Of a stretch of 61,724 bases of DNA, positions 61,259 to 61,724 are shown piece by piece. The stretch comes from Thermoprotei archaeon (GTDB lineage: Archaea > Thermoproteota > Thermoprotei > Thermofilales > B15-G2): assembly GCA_003649445.1 (NCBI GenBank), contig QMRV01000008.1, forward strand, positions 1 through 61,724, in the 5' to 3' direction. Every line of letters begins with the position of its first letter. Position 1 is the stretch's first letter. The notes beneath the pieces were generated by a model, which worked only from the letters and a program-made list of their open reading frames with translations, ran no database searches and was not told the DNA's origin. The position numbers and the translations under genes are program-made.

Positions 61259-61311
61259 TAAGTGATGACCACAGGGATATGCTGAAAAATGATGAATAGT
61301 CATGCTGAGAT
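61259..61311 (+). ncRNA. C/D box motif overlapping the start of the next coding sequence
   Basis: C GTGATGA (61262-61268), 13-nt guide, D' CTGA (61282-61285), 3-nt spacer, C' ATGATGA (61289-61295), 9-nt guide, D CTGA (61305-61308). All four boxes are perfect, though the second guide is short. The C' box contains the ATG (61292-61294) that starts the partial gene to the right. The same transcript may serve as guide RNA and messenger leader. Confidence 0.75.
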
Positions 61312-61724
61312 AACTTTTAGACCAAAGAGGCTTTTGAATGAAAGGGATTTCGCAGAGTACTTAAGTCTTGTAAGACAAATCGCAGACTTTGATTCAGAAA
61401 ATAAACGCTGGGTATATAATCCTATCAAAACAGTACTAACTATAAATTCTTTTGAAGAATTGTTAAAACTACTAGGAAAATTAATAAAATACGTCAAACT
61501 ATCTCAAACTGATGTATATATCATAAAAAAATCTTATCTAGAACTTAAGGAGACGGCGGACGTGTTAATAAATATAGATAAAAGAGGAGTGACGCTGATA
61601 TTCAATAAGTCTTTAAGTAATGATGTTTTAACTAAAATAGATAATTATATAATTAAAATTACCGATAAAGAATTCAAATTAGTAAGCCCTATTTATATAA
61701 ATAAAGTTATAAATATATTAAAGG
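61292..61724 (+). CDS. N-terminal part of a protein cut by the right edge (possibly an SF2/XPB-like helicase)
   Basis: The frame is open from ATG 61292 to the window end (144 residues). ITFRPKRLLNERDFAEYLSLVRQIADFDSENKRWVYNP resembles the N-terminal region of large archaeal SF2 repair helicases of the XPB/Bax1 type, where an F-R-P start and a W-x-x strand precede the helicase core. No helicase motif is within view, so the family is a guess. Codons are AT-rich like the pilus operon. No ribosome site is obvious; the start lies inside the C/D motif. Confidence 0.55.
   Translation, partial: MNSHAEITFRPKRLLNERDFAEYLSLVRQIADFDSENKRWVYNPIKTVLTINSFEELLKLLGKLIKYVKLSQTDVYIIKKSYLELKETADVLINIDKRGVTLIFNKSLSNDVLTKIDNYIIKITDKEFKLVSPIYINKVINILK

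Noticed and set aside
1..61724. CRISPR arrays, insertion sequences, rRNA genes
   Set aside because: I saw no evenly spaced repeats, no inverted-repeat-bounded transposase and no rRNA sequence beyond short guide complements.

Overview
The window is chromosomal DNA of an archaeon, almost certainly a thermophilic member of the Thermoproteota (crenarchaeal lineage). The information-processing genes are archaeal: TFE, two TFB proteins, MBF1, RNA polymerase subunit P, aIF1, the C56 tRNA methyltransferase aTrm56, a TIP49/RuvBL-type AAA+ ATPase, archaeal GlyRS, and both subunits (catalytic and structural) of the crenarchaeal heteromeric tRNA-splicing endonuclease. The DNA is AT-rich, but the tRNAs have very GC-rich stems. 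GTG and TTG starts are common, many genes look leaderless with a TATA box about 25 bases upstream, and C/D box guide RNAs are abundant. I cannot name the genus.

Layout. 1-9.5 kb: end of a membrane protein, a glutaredoxin-like protein with the anaerobic ribonucleotide reductase NrdD, a membrane-anchored propeller/thioredoxin protein, an Mrr-like nuclease, a dipeptide epimerase with an AK6/Fap7 kinase, and a PqqD-like/Cys-rich pair. 9.5-16.6 kb: core methionine synthase, a DUF72-SWIM fusion, 6-phospho-3-hexuloisomerase, a carbamate kinase gene broken by three frameshifts, small proteins, four C/D sRNAs and an intron-containing tRNA-Arg. 16.6-24.7 kb: biotin carrier and carboxyltransferase, the TIP49 ATPase, an S2P protease, and tRNA-Val followed by a tyrosine integrase and gene debris. 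24.7-30.7 kb: an MBF1-aTrm56-TFE operon, GlyRS, agmatinase-type ureohydrolase, RpoP, aIF1 and NadM.

30.8-39.4 kb holds the most unusual block. A second TFB is followed by a type IV pilus/VirB11-type ATPase and two membrane proteins that look like a split pilus platform, all in overlapping frames. Next to it are a winged-helix gene, the structural tRNA endonuclease subunit, a tRNA that reads best as tRNA-Trp with two introns, tRNA-Asn, a solitary cytosine-5 DNA methyltransferase, and the catalytic endonuclease subunit. 39.4-52 kb: three large secreted or membrane-anchored proteins between TatD, mevalonate kinase, MTA phosphorylase, adenosylhomocysteinase, MetRS and a methylthiotransferase. 52-61.7 kb: ferredoxin, a UDP-sugar dehydrogenase and hexapeptide acetyltransferase pair, a zinc-LID adenylate kinase, an amidohydrolase, a methyltransferase, tRNA-Gln, a cytoplasmic GH3 glycosidase, a HIT protein, the main TFB, and the start of a further gene at the right edge.

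Genes that work together: methionine synthase, MTAP and adenosylhomocysteinase serve the SAM/methionine cycle. The two endonuclease subunits would splice the intron-bearing tRNAs here. MBF1, TFE, two TFBs and RpoP belong to basal transcription. Nine C/D box RNAs share one architecture, and several have guides that match conserved rRNA segments. Convergent gene pairs overlap by 4-75 bp in most cases. Functions were assigned by reading motifs only; no database search was run.
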